DNA of 64,000 nt, from contig NZ_CP069161.1 of the NCBI RefSeq assembly GCF_018802605.1, forward strand, positions 3,348,001-3,412,000, given 5' to 3'. The translations under genes and the position numbers were made by a program. Shown one piece after another: positions 35,420 through 45,756 of this stretch. The number at the start of each line of letters is the position of its first letter. The stretch's first letter is position 1. The notes below the pieces were generated by a model. That model was not told the DNA's origin. It saw only the letters and a program-made list of their open reading frames with translations, and ran no database searches. The DNA is from Paludibacterium paludis (lineage in GTDB: Bacteria; Pseudomonadota; Gammaproteobacteria; Burkholderiales; Chromobacteriaceae).

Positions 35420-37579
35420 ATGAAATGGAACTCCGGCCGGCTTTGGCTGCGCGTCATCGTCTACAGCCTGCTTACCCTGTTCGGACTGTTCGTCCTGACC
35501 CAATCGCTGATTCTCTGGCAATTCGACGAGAAGAGCGTGCGGCGCGCGGTCACCGAATCGTTGCATGACACGGGCCGGAAGGTCGCCATTTCCGGTTCCG
35601 TCACGCCGCGGGTATTTCCGTTTCCCGGCCTGGATATCGAAGGCCTGACCATCACCGAGCCGGACGGCCGCACGCCGTTCGCGAAAATCCGCCAACTCAA
35701 GGCGCGTTTCACCTGGCTGCCGCTTTTGCTTGGGCATCACGAAGTCCGCTCGATTTCGATGACCGGCTTTAACGCCAGCATCACCCGGCAGGCCGACGGC
35801 ACGCTGTCGGTGTCGGATCTGTTCATGCGCCGCGCCCAGGACAGCTTCCTCGTGAAACTGGACAACCTCGCCCTGCGCGAAGGACAGCTCGACTACCGGG
35901 ACATCATCACGGCCATGAACGGACGCCTTGATGCCATCAGCCTGGACGCGGAAGGGCTTAACGGCGACGCGACACTGTCGGCGGGCGCCGTTCTCAACAG
36001 CGCGGGACAGCCCGTCCGGCTGGCCATCAACACTCCGTTGACGATCCAGGACGATCAGGTATCGCTCAGCCAGCTCGAGGCCATCGCCATTCTGTCGCGA
36101 CCGGAGCTTGGCGAAACCAAACTGCTGGCCCAGGGCAAGTTCAAACTCAACTTCGCCACGCTCAATGCCGACGGTCAGGATCTCTCCCTCACCTTCACTT
36201 CGGAAAACCCCGCAAGCACCGTCCATCTGACGGTTCCCAGGCTCGCGGCCAACCTGACCGACATCAGCCTGCCCAAGAGCGAACTGAAGGCCACGGTCAA
36301 CTATGGCCGCAGCCGCTTCCAGGCCGAGGCCACGCTCAACGATCTCAAATTCCGCCAGAACAACCTCATCGCCGAACGGCTCAACGGGGAACTGAACTGG
36401 CTTGTCGGCGACAACCGGATGAAGTTCACGCTGTCCGCCCCGCTGTCGGTCGTCAACCTCGACCAGTTCCGCATGGAGCCGCTGAATCTCACGGCCCAGG
36501 CCATCACGCCGCTGCTGCCGCGCGGCAAGCTGATCTCGTCGATGAGCGGCTCGCTTGACGGCGGAATCGACGAAGGACGTCTCAATGTGCGCGTTGCGGG
36601 CAAACTCGATGGCTCCGACGTGGCCATGACGGTCAGTCAGTTCGGCTTCATCAAGCCGCGCCACGAGGCGACATTCAACATCGGACAGCTCGACCTGAAC
36701 CGCTACCTCCCGGAAAACAAGGGCGATCGCGTGGCGATTTTCCAGGATGCCACACCGATTCCCCTGGACTGGCTCGATCTTTTCAATCTGGACGGCAAAG
36801 TGCACATCGGCCAGCTATCGGTCGGGCGCTTCCGTGTCAGTGACGTGTCGGCCGATGTGAGAGCCACGCCGAAGGCCCTGGAAGTGCGCAATCTTGGCGC
36901 CGACATTTACGATGGCAGGCTGCAGGGCGATGCGCGCCTGACCCGGGGCGACAAGGCCACCCTCGATGTCAAGCAGACATTGCGGGGCATGAACATCCGC
37001 CCACTGCTGATCGACCTGTTCAATTTCGGCCGGCTCGAAGGCAACGGCAACGGCCAGGTCAACATCCGCGCCACCGGCAATTCCTTCGCCGACCTGCGCA
37101 ACACCCTGGGTGGCGATGTCGCGCTCAGTCTCAACAAGGGCGCGCTCACCGGCATCGACCTTGTCACCGCGCTGAAGAACCTGCCCGCCGAATTGAAGGA
37201 ATGGAACCGGCCGGCGCAGTCGGACCAGAAAACCACCTTCTCGACCCTGTCCGCGCGCATGGCTCTGGAAAACGGCGTCGGCCGCAATCAGGATCTCAAA
37301 CTCGCATCGCAACTGATGAATGTCAGCGGCGGAGGCAAGATCGACCTCAAGCAGAACATCATCGACTATACGCTGGACGTGCAGGCCAACCCGAGCGAAT
37401 TCACCCGCCTCAAGGGAGTGAATGTTCCGCTGAAGATCACCGGTCCGCTGAGCGCGCCGATCTACGCGCTGGACTTCAACGCGCTGGTCAAGGGCAAGAA
37501 AAGCGAATCGGAAAAGCAGCAGGCGCTCAAGCAGGAACTGAAAAAGCAGATCACCACCATCCTGCCGGGCAAGTACTGA
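35420..37579 (+). CDS. asmA: AsmA family protein
   Basis: 719 aa. One N-terminal membrane helix (LRVIVYSLLTLFGLFVLTQS), followed by a long beta-rich periplasmic region that starts with the typical KVAISGSVTPRVFPFPGLDI and ends with the conserved AsmA C-terminal block (RIRATGNSFADLRN-like NIRATGNSFADLRNTLGGDV and IDYTLDVQ). AsmA-like proteins bridge the envelope and are linked to phospholipid or outer-membrane homeostasis. A lysine-rich tail (KKSESEKQQALKQELKKQ) is present. Confidence 0.93.
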   Translation: MKWNSGRLWLRVIVYSLLTLFGLFVLTQSLILWQFDEKSVRRAVTESLHDTGRKVAISGSVTPRVFPFPGLDIEGLTITEPDGRTPFAKIRQLKARFTWLPLLLGHHEVRSISMTGFNASITRQADGTLSVSDLFMRRAQDSFLVKLDNLALREGQLDYRDIITAMNGRLDAISLDAEGLNGDATLSAGAVLNSAGQPVRLAINTPLTIQDDQVSLSQLEAIAILSRPELGETKLLAQGKFKLNFATLNADGQDLSLTFTSENPASTVHLTVPRLAANLTDISLPKSELKATVNYGRSRFQAEATLNDLKFRQNNLIAERLNGELNWLVGDNRMKFTLSAPLSVVNLDQFRMEPLNLTAQAITPLLPRGKLISSMSGSLDGGIDEGRLNVRVAGKLDGSDVAMTVSQFGFIKPRHEATFNIGQLDLNRYLPENKGDRVAIFQDATPIPLDWLDLFNLDGKVHIGQLSVGRFRVSDVSADVRATPKALEVRNLGADIYDGRLQGDARLTRGDKATLDVKQTLRGMNIRPLLIDLFNFGRLEGNGNGQVNIRATGNSFADLRNTLGGDVALSLNKGALTGIDLVTALKNLPAELKEWNRPAQSDQKTTFSTLSARMALENGVGRNQDLKLASQLMNVSGGGKIDLKQNIIDYTLDVQANPSEFTRLKGVNVPLKITGPLSAPIYALDFNALVKGKKSESEKQQALKQELKKQITTILPGKY

Positions 37580-37601
37580 ACAAGGTGGACGGGAAACCGC
37601 G

Positions 37602-38330
37602 CTAGCGGTGGTCGAGATACTTGGCGTTGATGCGGGCCAGCGTGCCGTCTTTCTGCATGGCATGCAGGATTCCGTTCAGATCGCGCACCTGGCTGTCGGG
37701 CAAAGAACGATGGCACGCAAGGTACATGAACGTGCTGTTGAAGGTAAGCACGGGGCTCAGACCGGTCGCCTTTTCGCGGGCGACCAGATAGGCGCCCAGG
37801 TATTTGCCGGTCGCCCAGAAATCGATGCGGCCAGCCTGCAGTTTCCGGATGTTCTGCACGTCGGTATGGGTCAGGTCGACCTCGAATCCCCGCTCAACGA
37901 GGAACTGCGACACCGCATCCCCGCCGTATCCGCCGATTTTGTAAGGGCGCGCGCCTTCCAGCCCGGTCACGGCATGCGCGCTTCCCGCCCTCGCATACAG
38001 CACCCACGGATTCTCCACCAACGGTCCCACCCACTTGAAAAGAGGCCCGCGAGAATCGGTACGCGTCGTGGAATAGACGCAGGTGCGCGGCTCCAGCACG
38101 GCAAGGTTGAAGGCTCGGATCCAGGGCATGACTTCCACCGTCGACTTCACTCCGGCGCGCTTCATCAGTTCCCGAACGATTTCGGTCGACAGTCCGCCCG
38201 CCTTGCCCGCCTCGGTCATGTTGAACGGAGGATACTCTTCGGTCAGCAGGCGCAGCGACGGCGCCGGATCGCCGAAAGCCAGCGACACGACGACACCCGG
38301 CACGATCCCGGCAAGTCTCAGGCACCGCAT
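37602..38330 (-). CDS. Periplasmic solute-binding protein, family 3 (orphan)
   Basis: 242 aa with an N-terminal signal peptide (VPGVVVSLAFGDPAP). SBP_bac_3 pattern: LLTEEYPPFNMTEAGKAGGL, EIVRELMKRAGVKSTVEVMP, RIDFWATGKYLGAYL. Would bind polar amino acids or similar small molecules. No permease or ATPase gene is adjacent, so it may act with a distant transporter or as a sensor. Convergent with asmA (22-bp gap). Confidence 0.85.
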   Translation of the reverse strand: MRCLRLAGIVPGVVVSLAFGDPAPSLRLLTEEYPPFNMTEAGKAGGLSTEIVRELMKRAGVKSTVEVMPWIRAFNLAVLEPRTCVYSTTRTDSRGPLFKWVGPLVENPWVLYARAGSAHAVTGLEGARPYKIGGYGGDAVSQFLVERGFEVDLTHTDVQNIRKLQAGRIDFWATGKYLGAYLVAREKATGLSPVLTFNSTFMYLACHRSLPDSQVRDLNGILHAMQKDGTLARINAKYLDHR

Positions 38331-38399
38331 GCTCCCCCCTCCCGAAGATCGGCCCCTCCGATTCCAGTCTAGGCAGCGATGCGGCGGCGAACCAGCGGC

Positions 38400-40361
38400 T
38401 CAACCGTTCAGGATCCGGTATTCCGCGCGACCGAGCGCATCGGGGCGCCCGAGCAGCACCAGCACATCCCCTTGCTCGACGGAAAAGCCGCCGTCGACGT
38501 CCAGCCGCCGGAATCCCCGGCGCCGCACCGATTTGAGTTCGACCTCCAGGTCGTCCAGTCCGAGATCGGCGATCCGGCCCCCCACCGCGGCCGCGCCTTC
38601 GCACACGTACACGCTCAACAGCCTCGGTTGAGCCTCCTCGCCCTCCCCCTCGTCGCTCGCCCCCCGGAAAAACCCGCGGAACAGGTCGTAGCGCTCTTCC
38701 CGCACCGAACGGATACGCCGCAAGATGCGGTTCAGCGGCACCCCGGCCACCATCAATGCCTGGGACGCCAGCATCAGGCTGCCCTCCAGAACCTCGGGCA
38801 CCACTTCGTCCGCCCCGGCCTCGCGCAACATGCCGATATCGGAGTCGTCGACCGTGCGCACGATCACAGGAAGATCGGGGCGCAGATCCTGCACCAGGTG
38901 AAGAATGCGCACCGCCGTGTGGCTGTCCGCGAACGTCACCACCATCACCTTGGCGCGATCCAGTCCGGCCGCCATCAGGACCTCCTTGCGCATCGCATCG
39001 CCGAACACCACCGGATCCCCGGCCTCGGATGCCTCGCGCACTCTTTCCGGATCGGTATCCAGAGCGAAAAACGGGATGGATTCCGCATCGAAAAGCCGCG
39101 CCAGCGATTGCCCGGTCCGTCCGTACCCGCAGATCAGCACATGGTCGCTCCTTGACATGCCCTCGACCAGCAACTGGTGCAGATCGACCGCCTGCATCAT
39201 CCAGTCCTCGCGGATGAAGCGCCGCGCGATCGCCTCCGAATGCATGATCAGGAACGGCGCGGCCAGCATCGACAGCAAGATGGCGGCAATACCGGCCTGC
39301 TCGAGCGTCGCGGAAATCAGCCCGAGATTGCCTGCCAGCGCGAGCAGAACAAAACCGAACTCGCCGCCCTGGGCAAGCGCCAGGGCTCCGCGCAAAGCGT
39401 CGCGCGACTTGTGGCCGAAGCGGCGCGCCAGCAAAAACACCACGCCGAGCTTCACAGGCAGCAGCAACACCAGAAGCAGCAGGACCTCCTGCCAATGCTG
39501 ATACAGAGCCAGGATATTGACCTTCATCCCCACGGTGATGAAGAAGAATCCCAGCAAAATGTCCCGGAAAGGACGGATATCCTCCTCCACCTGATAACGG
39601 TATTCGGTTTCCGAAATCAGCATGCCGGCGACGAACGCCCCCAACGCCAGGGAAAGCCCGGACAACTCGGTAAGCCACGCCACGCCGAGCGTCGCGAGCA
39701 AGACGTTGATCATGAACAGTTCGCTGGAGCGGCGGCGCGCCACGACATGGAACCAGGGGCGGATGAGACGCTGTCCGAGCGACAGGAGCAGCGCCATCAC
39801 CACAACGACTTTCAGGGCGGCCAGCCCCAGTTCCATCAGCAGATTGTGATCACCGCCTGCGAAGGCGGGCAGCAGGATCAGCAGGGGCACCACGGCCAGA
39901 TCCTGGAACAGCAGCACGCCGATGGCCAGTTGTCCGTGCGGCTGGGCCAGCTCCAGACGCTCGGCCAGCAGCTTGCTCGCGATGGCGGTGGACGACATGG
40001 TGACGGCGCCGCCGATGGCCAGCGCCGCCGGCACATCGGCCGACATCAGCATCATCACCGCGAAGGCGGTGATCAGTGTCAGGGCCACCTGGCTTGCGCC
40101 AAGACCGAACACGAGATGGCGCATGGCGCGTAATTTCGGCAGGGAAAACTCCAGGCCGATGGAGAACATCATGAACACGATCCCGATCTCGCCGAGAAAA
40201 TGCGTCTGCTCGCCGCCGGGAATCAGATTCGCCACACCCGGCCCGGCCAGGAAACCGACCACGAGATAGCCCAGCATCGGCGGCACCCGGACCGTGCGGC
40301 ACAGGGTGACGACAATGACCGAAGCCAACAGGACAAGAACGATCGGGGCCATGGAGTGCAT
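38400..40361 (-). CDS. KefB/YbaL-type monovalent cation:proton antiporter (CPA2)
   Basis: 653 aa. About 12-13 membrane helices in residues 1-390, including FLAGPGVANLIPGGEQTHFL and the ion-path segment MSSTAIASKLLAERLELAQP and LLFQDLAVVPLLILLP. Then an RCK/TrkA-N nucleotide-binding domain (HVLICGYGRTGQSLARLFDA) and a TrkA-C domain at the C-terminus. Probably potassium/proton exchange gated by a nucleotide or thiol signal. The divergent kdsD gene starts 121 bp away. Start may also be the ATG three codons later. Confidence 0.92.
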   Translation of the reverse strand: MHSMAPIVLVLLASVIVVTLCRTVRVPPMLGYLVVGFLAGPGVANLIPGGEQTHFLGEIGIVFMMFSIGLEFSLPKLRAMRHLVFGLGASQVALTLITAFAVMMLMSADVPAALAIGGAVTMSSTAIASKLLAERLELAQPHGQLAIGVLLFQDLAVVPLLILLPAFAGGDHNLLMELGLAALKVVVVMALLLSLGQRLIRPWFHVVARRRSSELFMINVLLATLGVAWLTELSGLSLALGAFVAGMLISETEYRYQVEEDIRPFRDILLGFFFITVGMKVNILALYQHWQEVLLLLVLLLPVKLGVVFLLARRFGHKSRDALRGALALAQGGEFGFVLLALAGNLGLISATLEQAGIAAILLSMLAAPFLIMHSEAIARRFIREDWMMQAVDLHQLLVEGMSRSDHVLICGYGRTGQSLARLFDAESIPFFALDTDPERVREASEAGDPVVFGDAMRKEVLMAAGLDRAKVMVVTFADSHTAVRILHLVQDLRPDLPVIVRTVDDSDIGMLREAGADEVVPEVLEGSLMLASQALMVAGVPLNRILRRIRSVREERYDLFRGFFRGASDEGEGEEAQPRLLSVYVCEGAAAVGGRIADLGLDDLEVELKSVRRRGFRRLDVDGGFSVEQGDVLVLLGRPDALGRAEYRILNG

Positions 40362-40464
40362 CTGGGGCTGGGTCTCCGCTTGCGGTGGATGAAAGGGCGT
40401 TCAAGGATGACTGTAGCGGACAAGCAAAAGTTGCACCAGCGTTCAAGTCATACGATTTCCAGTT

Positions 40465-40473
40465 TGATATACT
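40465..40473 (+). promoter_or_regulatory. Extended -10 promoter of the kdsD-lpt operon
   Basis: TGATATACT at 40465-40473, with TG one base before TATACT, only 9 bp upstream of the kdsD start. The transcript would have a very short leader. Confidence 0.5.
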
Positions 40474-40482
40474 CGAGGGCTT

Positions 40483-41463
40483 ATGGAAAACGCAAACCTC
40501 TCCGCCCGCATCGCACGGGCACGGGAAGTCATGACCCTGGAGGCCGAGGCCATCCTGGCCGTATCCTCGCGTCTTGACGGAACCTTTACCCGGGCCATCG
40601 ATCTGATCCTGGCCGCGTCCGGCCGGCTGGTCGTCACCGGCATGGGGAAATCGGGGCATGTGGCGCGCAAGATCGCCGCCACGCTGGCGAGCACCGGCAC
40701 CACGGCATTTTTCATGCATCCTGCCGAAGCCGCCCATGGCGACCTGGGCATGATCGCGCCGGGCGATGTGGTGCTCGCCCTGTCCAACTCGGGCGAAAGC
40801 GACGAAGTGCTCGCCCTGTGGCCGGCGCTCAAGCGCAAGGGAATCCGGATCATCGCGATGACCGGCAGGGCGACCTCCAGCATGGCCACGCTCGCCGACC
40901 TGCACATCGACGCGCATGTCGACAAGGAGGCCTGCCCGCTGGGCCTCGCGCCGACCACGAGCACGACCGTGCAGCTGGCGCTGGGCGATGCGCTTGCCGT
41001 GTGCCTGATGCACGAGCGCGGTTTCGGCAGGGAGGACTTCGCCATGTCCCATCCGGCGGGCAGTCTGGGCCGGCGCCTGCTCGTCCAGGTTCGGGACATC
41101 ATGCACAGCGGCGAGGCGCTGCCAGCGGTCGGAAGCGGCACGTCCCTGAAGGACGCCCTCCTCGAAATGACGCGCAAGGGACTGGGCATGACCGCCGTGA
41201 TCGCGGCAGACGGCAGCCTTGCCGGCATCTACACTGACGGAGACCTGCGCCGCACGCTGGACCGCACGCTGGATCTGGCCGGACTCGTGATCGACGAGGT
41301 CATGACCCGCGCGCCGGTCACCATCGCCGCCGACCGGCTGGCGACCGAAGCGGTGCAGATCATGGAATCGAAAAAGAAAAACGGGCTGCTGGTCGTCAAT
41401 GACCGGGGACAGCTCGTCGGCGCCCTCAACATGCACGACCTGTTCAAGGCCGGCGTCGTTTAG
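40483..41463 (+). CDS. kdsD: Arabinose-5-phosphate isomerase KdsD
   Basis: 326 aa. SIS domain (VTGMGKSGHVARKIAATLAS, ALSNSGESDEVLALWPALKR) followed by two CBS domains (about 205-326). Converts ribulose-5-phosphate to arabinose-5-phosphate, the first step to Kdo for lipopolysaccharide. First gene of kdsD-kdsC-lptC-lptA-lptB-rpoN. Confidence 0.96.
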   Translation: MENANLSARIARAREVMTLEAEAILAVSSRLDGTFTRAIDLILAASGRLVVTGMGKSGHVARKIAATLASTGTTAFFMHPAEAAHGDLGMIAPGDVVLALSNSGESDEVLALWPALKRKGIRIIAMTGRATSSMATLADLHIDAHVDKEACPLGLAPTTSTTVQLALGDALAVCLMHERGFGREDFAMSHPAGSLGRRLLVQVRDIMHSGEALPAVGSGTSLKDALLEMTRKGLGMTAVIAADGSLAGIYTDGDLRRTLDRTLDLAGLVIDEVMTRAPVTIAADRLATEAVQIMESKKKNGLLVVNDRGQLVGALNMHDLFKAGVV

Positions 41464-41478
41464 TCGTTAAGGACAATC

Positions 41479-42003
41479 ATGCAAGCCATCACCACCCTGG
41501 CACGCTCAACCCGCCTCCTGATCATGGACGTGGACGGCGTGCTGACCGACGGCAGGATTTTCTTCTCCGCCACGGGCGAAGAGATCAAGGCCTTCAACAC
41601 CCTCGACGGATTGGGACTGAAACTCCTGCAGTCGACCGGCGTCAAGCTCGCCATCATCACCGGACGCGCGGCGCCGAGCGTCGAGCACCGCGCGCGGGGC
41701 CTGGGCGTCGACTATTACTACGCGGGCATCCACGACAAGCGCGCCGCCTTGCAAAGCCTGCTCGAAGAAACCGGATTCGCCGCGGACGATTGCGCTTACA
41801 TCGGCGACGATGTCGTCGATCTGCCGGTCATGATCCGCGTCGGCCTCGCGGTGGCGGTGCCCGACGCTCCGTCCCTGGTTCGCCAGCACGCCCATTATGT
41901 GACCGGAGCGGCCGGCGGCAAAGGCGCCGTGCGCGAACTGTGCGAACTGATCCTGCAGGCGCAAGGCAATCTTGAGCGCCTGATGGCGGGATATCTGGAA
42001 TGA
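41479..42003 (+). CDS. kdsC: Kdo-8-phosphate phosphatase KdsC
   Basis: 174 aa HAD-family phosphatase without a cap domain. Motif I MDVDGVLTDG, motif II IITGRA, motif IV YIGDDVVDLPVM. Removes phosphate from Kdo-8-phosphate. Overlaps lptC by 4 bp. Confidence 0.96.
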   Translation: MQAITTLARSTRLLIMDVDGVLTDGRIFFSATGEEIKAFNTLDGLGLKLLQSTGVKLAIITGRAAPSVEHRARGLGVDYYYAGIHDKRAALQSLLEETGFAADDCAYIGDDVVDLPVMIRVGLAVAVPDAPSLVRQHAHYVTGAAGGKGAVRELCELILQAQGNLERLMAGYLE

Positions 42004-42557
42004 TCCGGCAAAAACTGTTTCCGGTCCTGCTGATCGTGCTGATGGCCTTGCTGACGTTCTGGCTCGACCAGGTATCGAGCATCACCACGATCGTGCGCGA
42101 CCTCAACCCGAACCGGCCGGAGTTCTCGGCGAGCGGCCTGACCGCCACCCGGTTCGACGAGCATGGCCAGTTGTACGAACGCCTCGTCGCGGAACGCGCC
42201 TGGCAATTTCCCAAACAGCACGATGTCTACTTCGACAAGGGCGTGCTGACGCTCTACCGGGCCGGCGCCACCGACAGCGTCGTCAAGGCCGAGACCGGCC
42301 ATTACAACCCCCGCACGCGGCAAGGGTTCTTCGACCGCAAGGTCAGGATGGACAAGCCGGCCGGCGCCGAAGGCCCCGCATCGAGCGTGGACACCTCGGC
42401 CATGAGCCTCGACGGAGACAAAGGCCTGCTGCGCTCGAACCGCTATGTGGAAATGCATCACGGCAATTCGGTCGCCACGGGTGTGGGCTTCACTTACGAT
42501 TATCGCAACAAGCAGCTTCATCTGCTATCCAATGCGAGGATAACCTATGCGAAATAA
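42000..42557 (+). CDS. lptC: LPS export protein LptC
   Basis: 185 aa. One N-terminal membrane anchor (LFPVLLIVLMALLTFWLDQV) and a periplasmic beta-jellyroll (ASGLTATRFDEHGQLYERLV). Takes LPS from LptBFG and passes it to LptA. Overlaps kdsC by 4 bp and lptA by 11 bp. Confidence 0.94.
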   Translation: MIRQKLFPVLLIVLMALLTFWLDQVSSITTIVRDLNPNRPEFSASGLTATRFDEHGQLYERLVAERAWQFPKQHDVYFDKGVLTLYRAGATDSVVKAETGHYNPRTRQGFFDRKVRMDKPAGAEGPASSVDTSAMSLDGDKGLLRSNRYVEMHHGNSVATGVGFTYDYRNKQLHLLSNARITYAK

Positions 42558-43098
42558 CCGCCTGACGGCGCTATTCGTCCTCTCCTGCCTGGCGGCGGCG
42601 CCGGCGTTCGCGGAAAAAGCCGACCGTGAAAAACCCCTCAATCTCACGGCGAACGACGCCAAGTGGGACCAGATCCGGAAAGTGACCGTGCTGACCGGAA
42701 ACGTGGTCGCCGTGCAGGGCACCATGATCGTGCACAGCGACCAGGCCTATCTGACGCAGGACGACAAAGGCAATCAGACGCTCGTCGCCAACGGCAAGCC
42801 GGTCACCTTCCGCCAGAAGTCCGATCCGGACAGCAAGGGCGTCGTCGAATGGATCGACGCGCAGGGCGACCGCGTGGATTACGCGACGCAAACCCATACC
42901 GCGATCCTGACCGGCAACGCGCGGGTGAAGAAAGGTGAAAGCATCGTCATCGGCAACGTGATCACCTACAACACCGAAACCCAGGTCGTGGAAAGCGTCG
43001 GCGGCACCGCCAATACCGCCAACAAGGGCCGGGTGACCATCATCATCCCGCCCAGGCAGGCAGGATCCGCTCCGGCCACCGACGGAAAAAAACCATGA
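42547..43098 (+). CDS. lptA: LPS transport protein LptA
   Basis: 183 aa. Signal peptide cleaved after AFA ([11 protein letters not shown]). Mature OstA-like beta-jellyroll: [39 protein letters not shown]. Forms the periplasmic LPS bridge between LptC and LptD. Overlaps lptB by 4 bp. Confidence 0.95.
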   Translation: MRNNRLTALFVLSCLAAAPAFAEKADREKPLNLTANDAKWDQIRKVTVLTGNVVAVQGTMIVHSDQAYLTQDDKGNQTLVANGKPVTFRQKSDPDSKGVVEWIDAQGDRVDYATQTHTAILTGNARVKKGESIVIGNVITYNTETQVVESVGGTANTANKGRVTIIIPPRQAGSAPATDGKKP

Positions 43099-43823
43099 CC
43101 CCCAGCCAACTCGACGTCACGGGCCTGAAAAAACGTTTCAAGAAACGGACAGTGGTCAAGGATGTGTCGCTGAGCATCGCCAGCGGCGAGGTGATCGGCC
43201 TGCTCGGCCCCAACGGCGCGGGCAAGACCACCAGTTTTTACATGATCGTCGGTCTCATCGGCGCCGATGACGGCACCATTGTCCTCGACGGCAGGGAAAT
43301 CACCCGGCTCCCCATCCACACGCGGGCACGGCTCGGCATCGGTTACCTGCCGCAGGAGGCATCGATTTTCCGGAAGATGACCGTCGACGAGAACATCCGC
43401 GCCATCCTGGAGATTTCCGGACACAAGGGCGAGGAACTGGAAAACCAGCTCTCCTTGCTGCTTGACGACCTGAACATCGCCCATCTGCGGGACAGCAGCG
43501 CGCTCTCTCTGTCCGGAGGCGAACGGCGCCGCGTGGAAATCGCCCGCGTGCTCGCCACCCGGCCGCGCTTCATTCTGCTTGACGAGCCCTTCGCCGGCGT
43601 CGACCCGATCGCCGTGATCGACATCCAGAAAATCATCGCCTTCCTCAAGGGAAAGGGCATCGGCGTACTGATCACCGACCACAATGTGCGGGAAACCCTG
43701 CGCATCTGCGACCGCGCGTACATCATCAGCGACGGCAGCGTCCTGGCCTCCGGCATTCCGGAAGCGCTGGTCAGCAACGAAAAAGTCCGCGAAGTCTATT
43801 TGGGCGAACACTTCCGCCTCTGA
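43095..43823 (+). CDS. lptB: LPS export ABC transporter ATP-binding protein LptB
   Basis: 242 aa. Walker [13 protein letters not shown]-loop [11 protein letters not shown] signature [13 protein letters not shown], Walker [15 protein letters not shown] and H-loop [10 protein letters not shown]. Energises LPS extraction from the inner membrane together with LptF and LptG, which are not in this window. Confidence 0.97.
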   Translation: MTPSQLDVTGLKKRFKKRTVVKDVSLSIASGEVIGLLGPNGAGKTTSFYMIVGLIGADDGTIVLDGREITRLPIHTRARLGIGYLPQEASIFRKMTVDENIRAILEISGHKGEELENQLSLLLDDLNIAHLRDSSALSLSGGERRRVEIARVLATRPRFILLDEPFAGVDPIAVIDIQKIIAFLKGKGIGVLITDHNVRETLRICDRAYIISDGSVLASGIPEALVSNEKVREVYLGEHFRL

Positions 43824-43828
43824 GCGTC

Positions 43829-45226
43829 ATGAAGCCAACCCTTCAGCTCAAGGTCTCCCAGCACCTGACCCTCACCCCCCAGCTGCAGCAGTCGATCAAA
43901 CTGCTGCAGCTCTCCACGCCGGAACTGCAAACGGAGGTCGAGCGCCTTCTTCTGGAAAACCCCCTCATCGAACGCGCCGACGACACGGCGGAGGATGCCG
44001 GAGCGCGCACCGATGCCGATGTCGATCCCGCGCCGGCCGAACCGGATACCGCCCGGGAGGAAGGCCAGGATACGCAGGGAGACTGGGGAACGGGCGGGGG
44101 ACGCCGCGACGATGGGGACGATTACGACCCGCTGGCCAACGTTCCCGTCACACCCACGCTGCGCGAGCATCTGATCGCGCAACTGGGCGAAGTCGCGATG
44201 CCTCATCAGGACAGCGCGCGGGTCCGGCTGCTTATCGAGGAGCTCGACGAGGACGGCTACCTTCCCGCCGATCTGCCCGAACTGGTGGCCCAGCTTCCCG
44301 AGGAACTGGATATCGGCGTCGACGAAATGGCCGTGGCGCTCAGGCTGCTGCAGCAATTCGACCCGCCCGGCGTCGCGGCGCGGAATCTGGCGGAATCCCT
44401 GCGCCTGCAACTACTCAGGCGGGAAGATACGCCGGAGCGCCGATTCGCGCTGGAACTGGTCGATGGACACCTCGCGCTGCTCGGCAACCGGGACTACACG
44501 AAATTGCGCAAGCTCGCCGGCGGCGACGACAATCTTCTCAGGGCGGCCCGGCACTTGATCGCCACCCTCAATCCACGCCCCGCGGCCGGCTTCAGCGGCG
44601 CGGAGATCCACTACGTGGTGCCGGACATCACCGTGCGCAAACGCGGCGGACGTTGGGTCGCCCAACTGAACCAGGCCGCGATCCCCCGCCTGCAGGTCAA
44701 TCCGGTTTATGCCAGGATGCTTGCCGAAAACCGTCAGAACAGTTCCGAGCTGACCGGCAGGCTTCAGGAAGCACGGTGGTTCGTCAAGAACATACAGCAA
44801 CGATTTGACACTATCCTGAAAGTGTCGGAAGCTATCGTACAGAGGCAGCAAACGTTCTTTGAAGAAGGCGAAGTGGCCATGCGCCCCCTGATTCTCAGGG
44901 ACATCGCCGAGGAAGTCGGATTGCACGAATCCACCGTGTCGCGCGTCACCACGCAAAAATACCTGCAGTGCCCGCGCGGGGTATTCGAGCTGAAGTACTT
45001 CTTCGGCAGCGCGCTGGAAACGGACAGCGGGGAGGAGTGCTCCGCCACCGCGATCAAGGCCCATATCCGGCGCCTGATCGATACGGAAAACCCGGCCAGG
45101 CCGCTGTCGGACAATGCCTTGTCCGACGAGCTCGGGCGCCAGGGAATCCAGGTTGCGCGCAGGACCGTTGCGAAGTATCGTGAGGCTATGCAGATTCCTC
45201 CGGCCAACCAGAGAAAGGCGCTGTGA
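43829..45226 (+). CDS. rpoN: RNA polymerase sigma-54 factor RpoN
   Basis: 465 aa. Region I with its glutamine/leucine pattern (QHLTLTPQLQQSIKLLQLST), an acidic region II (about 50-100), the core-binding domain, the HTH (LRDIAEEVGLHESTVSRVTT) and the C-terminal RpoN box ARRTVAKYRE. Directs activator-dependent transcription. Placed 5 bp after lptB and before the nitrogen-PTS genes, the standard proteobacterial order. Confidence 0.97.
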   Translation: MKPTLQLKVSQHLTLTPQLQQSIKLLQLSTPELQTEVERLLLENPLIERADDTAEDAGARTDADVDPAPAEPDTAREEGQDTQGDWGTGGGRRDDGDDYDPLANVPVTPTLREHLIAQLGEVAMPHQDSARVRLLIEELDEDGYLPADLPELVAQLPEELDIGVDEMAVALRLLQQFDPPGVAARNLAESLRLQLLRREDTPERRFALELVDGHLALLGNRDYTKLRKLAGGDDNLLRAARHLIATLNPRPAAGFSGAEIHYVVPDITVRKRGGRWVAQLNQAAIPRLQVNPVYARMLAENRQNSSELTGRLQEARWFVKNIQQRFDTILKVSEAIVQRQQTFFEEGEVAMRPLILRDIAEEVGLHESTVSRVTTQKYLQCPRGVFELKYFFGSALETDSGEECSATAIKAHIRRLIDTENPARPLSDNALSDELGRQGIQVARRTVAKYREAMQIPPANQRKAL

Positions 45227-45316
45227 CCCGACAGGCTTCCCTTCCGTAGTGCCCGACAGAATGATCAGCTAATCCGGCCAACCCGTCCGGATAGTCAACA
45301 AAGAAGGAGTTAGGGT

Positions 45317-45646
45317 ATGAACTTCAAACTGACCGGTCTTCATCTCGACATCACTCCGGCCATGCGCGAGTACCTGGAGAGCAAACTCGAACGCATCGCA
45401 CGCCATGTCGATCAGCTGATTGATGTTTCCGTGATCCTGTCCGTCGACAAGCTGGTACAAAAAGCCGAGGCCAATGTCCATCTTTCCGGCAAGGACATCC
45501 ACGTCGAATCCGCGGACAGCGACATGTACGCGGCCATCGACGCGCTGATGGACAAACTCGACCGTCAGGTGCTCAAGCACAAGGAAAAGATCTCCGAACA
45601 CCGCGGAGCGGGCACGGCGGGAACCGCCCAGGAAGCCTCGCTGTAA
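45317..45646 (+). CDS. hpf: Short-form ribosome hibernation promoting factor
   Basis: 109 aa. HPF/YfiA beta-alpha fold: [60 protein letters not shown]. Binds the 30S decoding site in stationary phase. Lacks the long-form dimerisation domain. Followed by its own terminator. Confidence 0.95.
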   Translation: MNFKLTGLHLDITPAMREYLESKLERIARHVDQLIDVSVILSVDKLVQKAEANVHLSGKDIHVESADSDMYAAIDALMDKLDRQVLKHKEKISEHRGAGTAGTAQEASL

Positions 45647-45665
45647 AGAGGCCCGCAGGAATTGA

Positions 45666-45692
45666 CGGGAACCCGGCGGGTTCCCGTTTTTC
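45666..45692 (+). terminator. Rho-independent terminator of hpf
   Basis: Perfect stem CGGGAACCC-GGC-GGGTTCCCG followed by TTTTTC, 20 bp after hpf. Confidence 0.93.
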
Positions 45693-45693
45693 T

Positions 45694-45722
45694 TTGCTAA
45701 GCCCTCTGGCAGGACGTAAAAT
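45694..45722 (+). promoter_or_regulatory. Promoter of ptsN-hprK-rapZ
   Basis: TTGCTA (45694-45699), 17 bp, TAAAAT (45717-45722), immediately after the hpf terminator and 34 bp before ptsN. Confidence 0.65.
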
Positions 45723-45756
45723 CATACCGTTTTTCTCGCGTGGCACAGAGAACTCT

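Noticed and set aside
37894..39678. 594-codon minus-strand open frame over the antiporter gene
   Set aside because: Alternative frame of the KefB-type gene, which has all expected motifs in its own frame.
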